From Amycolatopsis benzoatilytica AK 16/65 (lineage in GTDB: Bacteria; Actinomycetota; Actinomycetes; Mycobacteriales; Pseudonocardiaceae): 64,000 nucleotides of DNA. Shown here one piece after another: positions 63,030 to 64,000 of this stretch. A program made the position numbers and the translations under genes. The notes under the pieces were generated by a model. It was not told the origin of the DNA and searched no databases. It was given only the letters and a program-made list of their open reading frames with translations. The stretch's first letter is position 1, and each line of letters opens with the position of its first letter. The stretch is taken from positions 4,337,795 to 4,401,794 of the forward strand of contig NZ_KB912942.1 of assembly GCF_000383915.1 (NCBI RefSeq), given 5' to 3'.

Positions 63030-63575
63030 TCAGCGGAGCGTTTTGGCGCGGTTGACGGCTGTGTTCCGGGTTTTCTTGGTGCGGGCGTGAGCGGCCAGGA
63101 GGGCCAGGACCGGGAGCGAGTCGGACAGGTCCGCCAGGCGGCGTTGCATCCAGTCGCTGACGGCGGCCAGTTCATCCGACGTCGGGACGTCGCCGGTTTC
63201 GGTTGCCAGCCACAGGGTCCAGTCCCGGACGCGTTGGCGGAGGAACTCCCGGTCCTTTTCCGAAGACAGGCGGTCGGTTTCGGGCAGGATCGACGCGGCC
63301 CAGGCGGAGAAGGCGGCGCCGTCCGGCATCGCGCCGGCGACTTGGTCGACCAGTTCCACCGCCGCGGTTTTCGCGGTCAGCGGTTCCGGGTCGCGGACCA
63401 GGACCGCGGCCAGCGCACGGTCCGCGGTCCGGTCGCCGGATCGGGCCGCGGCTTCGACGACGCGGCGGTAGGCGGCGGAGCGCAGGTGCTCGTCCGCCGC
63501 CGTCGCGGCCGGGTCCAGGTCGACCAGGCCGGCCCGCTCGAACAAAGCGGCCAGATCGGCTTCCAGCGTCGTCAC
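63030..63575 (-). CDS. probable immunity protein for the Rhs toxin
   Basis: 181 residues, acidic and predicted helical, with no signal peptide. GTG 63575 overlaps the toxin stop (GTGA) with AAAGGG 8 bases upstream; a GTG at 63584 is an alternative but is too close to that RBS. I do not recognise the family. Its position directly after a polymorphic toxin makes it the likely cognate immunity protein. Confidence 0.6.
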   Translation of the reverse strand: MTTLEADLAALFERAGLVDLDPAATAADEHLRSAAYRRVVEAAARSGDRTADRALAAVLVRDPEPLTAKTAAVELVDQVAGAMPDGAAFSAWAASILPETDRLSSEKDREFLRQRVRDWTLWLATETGDVPTSDELAAVSDWMQRRLADLSDSLPVLALLAAHARTKKTRNTAVNRAKTLR

Positions 63576-64000
63576 TTCGTGCACCCTTTAGCGGCCTTCT
63601 TGCGCTCTTCCTCGGCCCGCTGCTCCGCCTGATTCCGTTTGCCGAGCTTGCGGACCGCCTTCCGGATCTCCTTCTTGTACTCTGCCACCACCGCGCGCTG
63701 CTTGCCGGAAAGCTCCGGCTGGTTGTCCAGCGGATGCCCGTTCGGCCCGATCCGCACCTCCCGGCCCCCGCCGCCGGTGACGTGCGCGTGCGCCGGCTTG
63801 TCCACGTCGTACTCGTGCACCACGATGTGCACGCCGTTCTTGCCCACGTCCAGCAAGGACAACCCGACCGGGTCCAGCCAGGTCAGCGGGTTGGGCACGT
63901 AGCTGTGCGGCCAGTACCCACCGGCCAGCCCCACCGGGTCCGCGCTGAAATACCGCGCGGTTTCCGGGTCGTAGTAGCGGAAGTAGTTGTAGTTGAGGCC
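63572..64000 (-). CDS. C-terminal part of an Rhs-type polymorphic toxin (5' end outside the window)
   Basis: The last 142 residues of a longer protein; the frame is open to the window edge. It begins in the Rhs-associated core ([46 protein letters not shown]), which marks the boundary between Rhs repeats and the variable toxin tail. The tail (~105 residues, [39 protein letters not shown]...) has a His-rich [19 protein letters not shown] motif seen in some polymorphic nuclease tails, then a Lys/Arg/Glu-rich helix. This part is the toxin module. The class is inferred from the core; the activity is unknown. Confidence 0.85.
   Translation of the reverse strand, partial: GLNYNYFRYYDPETARYFSADPVGLAGGYWPHSYVPNPLTWLDPVGLSLLDVGKNGVHIVVHEYDVDKPAHAHVTGGGGREVRIGPNGHPLDNQPELSGKQRAVVAEYKKEIRKAVRKLGKRNQAEQRAEEERKKAAKGCTK

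Noticed and set aside
1-64000. CRISPR array
   Set aside because: No regularly spaced direct repeats were seen; the five 55-bp copies are thousands of bases apart.

Overview
The window is high-GC actinomycete chromosome. Evidence is the GC-rich third codon positions, many GTG starts and GTGA/ATGA start-stop overlaps, WXG100/type VII cargo genes, MSMEG-type nitrogen-starvation families, a DDN-like F420 family and an AfsR-type NB-ARC regulator. Five copies of a 55-bp palindrome beginning GTCCGTGA fit my recollection of Amycolatopsis and related Pseudonocardiaceae. The genus is an inference, not proven.

Layout. 1-3.9 kb: a tyrosine integrase, then a minus-strand type VII cargo cassette (SseB-like protein, WXG100-like partner, LXG/WXG-like toxin, immunity candidate). 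4.1-8.2 kb: two divergent serine hydrolases of the DD-peptidase/class C beta-lactamase fold (the second has a frameshift) and a secreted tripeptidyl-aminopeptidase-like hydrolase. 9.3-13.8 kb: a TetR regulator divergent from an S9 peptidase and another serine hydrolase, with an operator between them and a strong terminator at the end. 14.1-22.5 kb: an IclR-controlled catabolic cluster (SDR, BKACE/DUF849, luciferase-like oxidoreductase, HpcH aldolase, cupin, DUF6282 hydrolase, MFS transporter, dihydroorotate-dehydrogenase-like enzyme). An identical 15-bp palindrome lies before the transporter and the IclR gene. 23.2-31.4 kb: a complete Nit1C-type nitrogen-starvation operon (MSMEG_0565 to MSMEG_0572 families) in which the nitrilase is duplicated; the second copy has lost the catalytic Cys and Glu. 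GlnR-like boxes lie upstream.

32-51 kb: individual metabolic and stress genes (zinc alcohol dehydrogenase, DDN-like protein, SRPBCC protein, FAD monooxygenase, cupins, DUF3048 lipoprotein, GlxA-type regulator, dienelactone hydrolase, a PAS-GAF sensor without its phosphoacceptor His, hemerythrin, Orn/Lys/Arg decarboxylase). A CtpI-like P-type ATPase is preceded by two small proteins sharing an LEWPV motif. 51-59.4 kb: a peptide export locus with an AfsR-like regulator, two NHLP-type ABC transporters (one with a C39 protease), an HlyD-like adaptor, and two tiny precursor genes (40 and 42 codons) separated by stacked hairpins. No maturation enzyme is visible. 59.4-62.6 kb: an FAD monooxygenase divergent from a GAF regulator whose DNA-binding end is split off in another frame. 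62.7-64 kb: two tRNA-Val genes, then the end of an Rhs-type toxin and its probable immunity gene; the toxin runs off the window.

The strongest candidates for undescribed biology are the short-peptide NHLP locus, the nitrilase/pseudo-nitrilase pair in the Nit1C operon, and the IclR/BKACE cluster.
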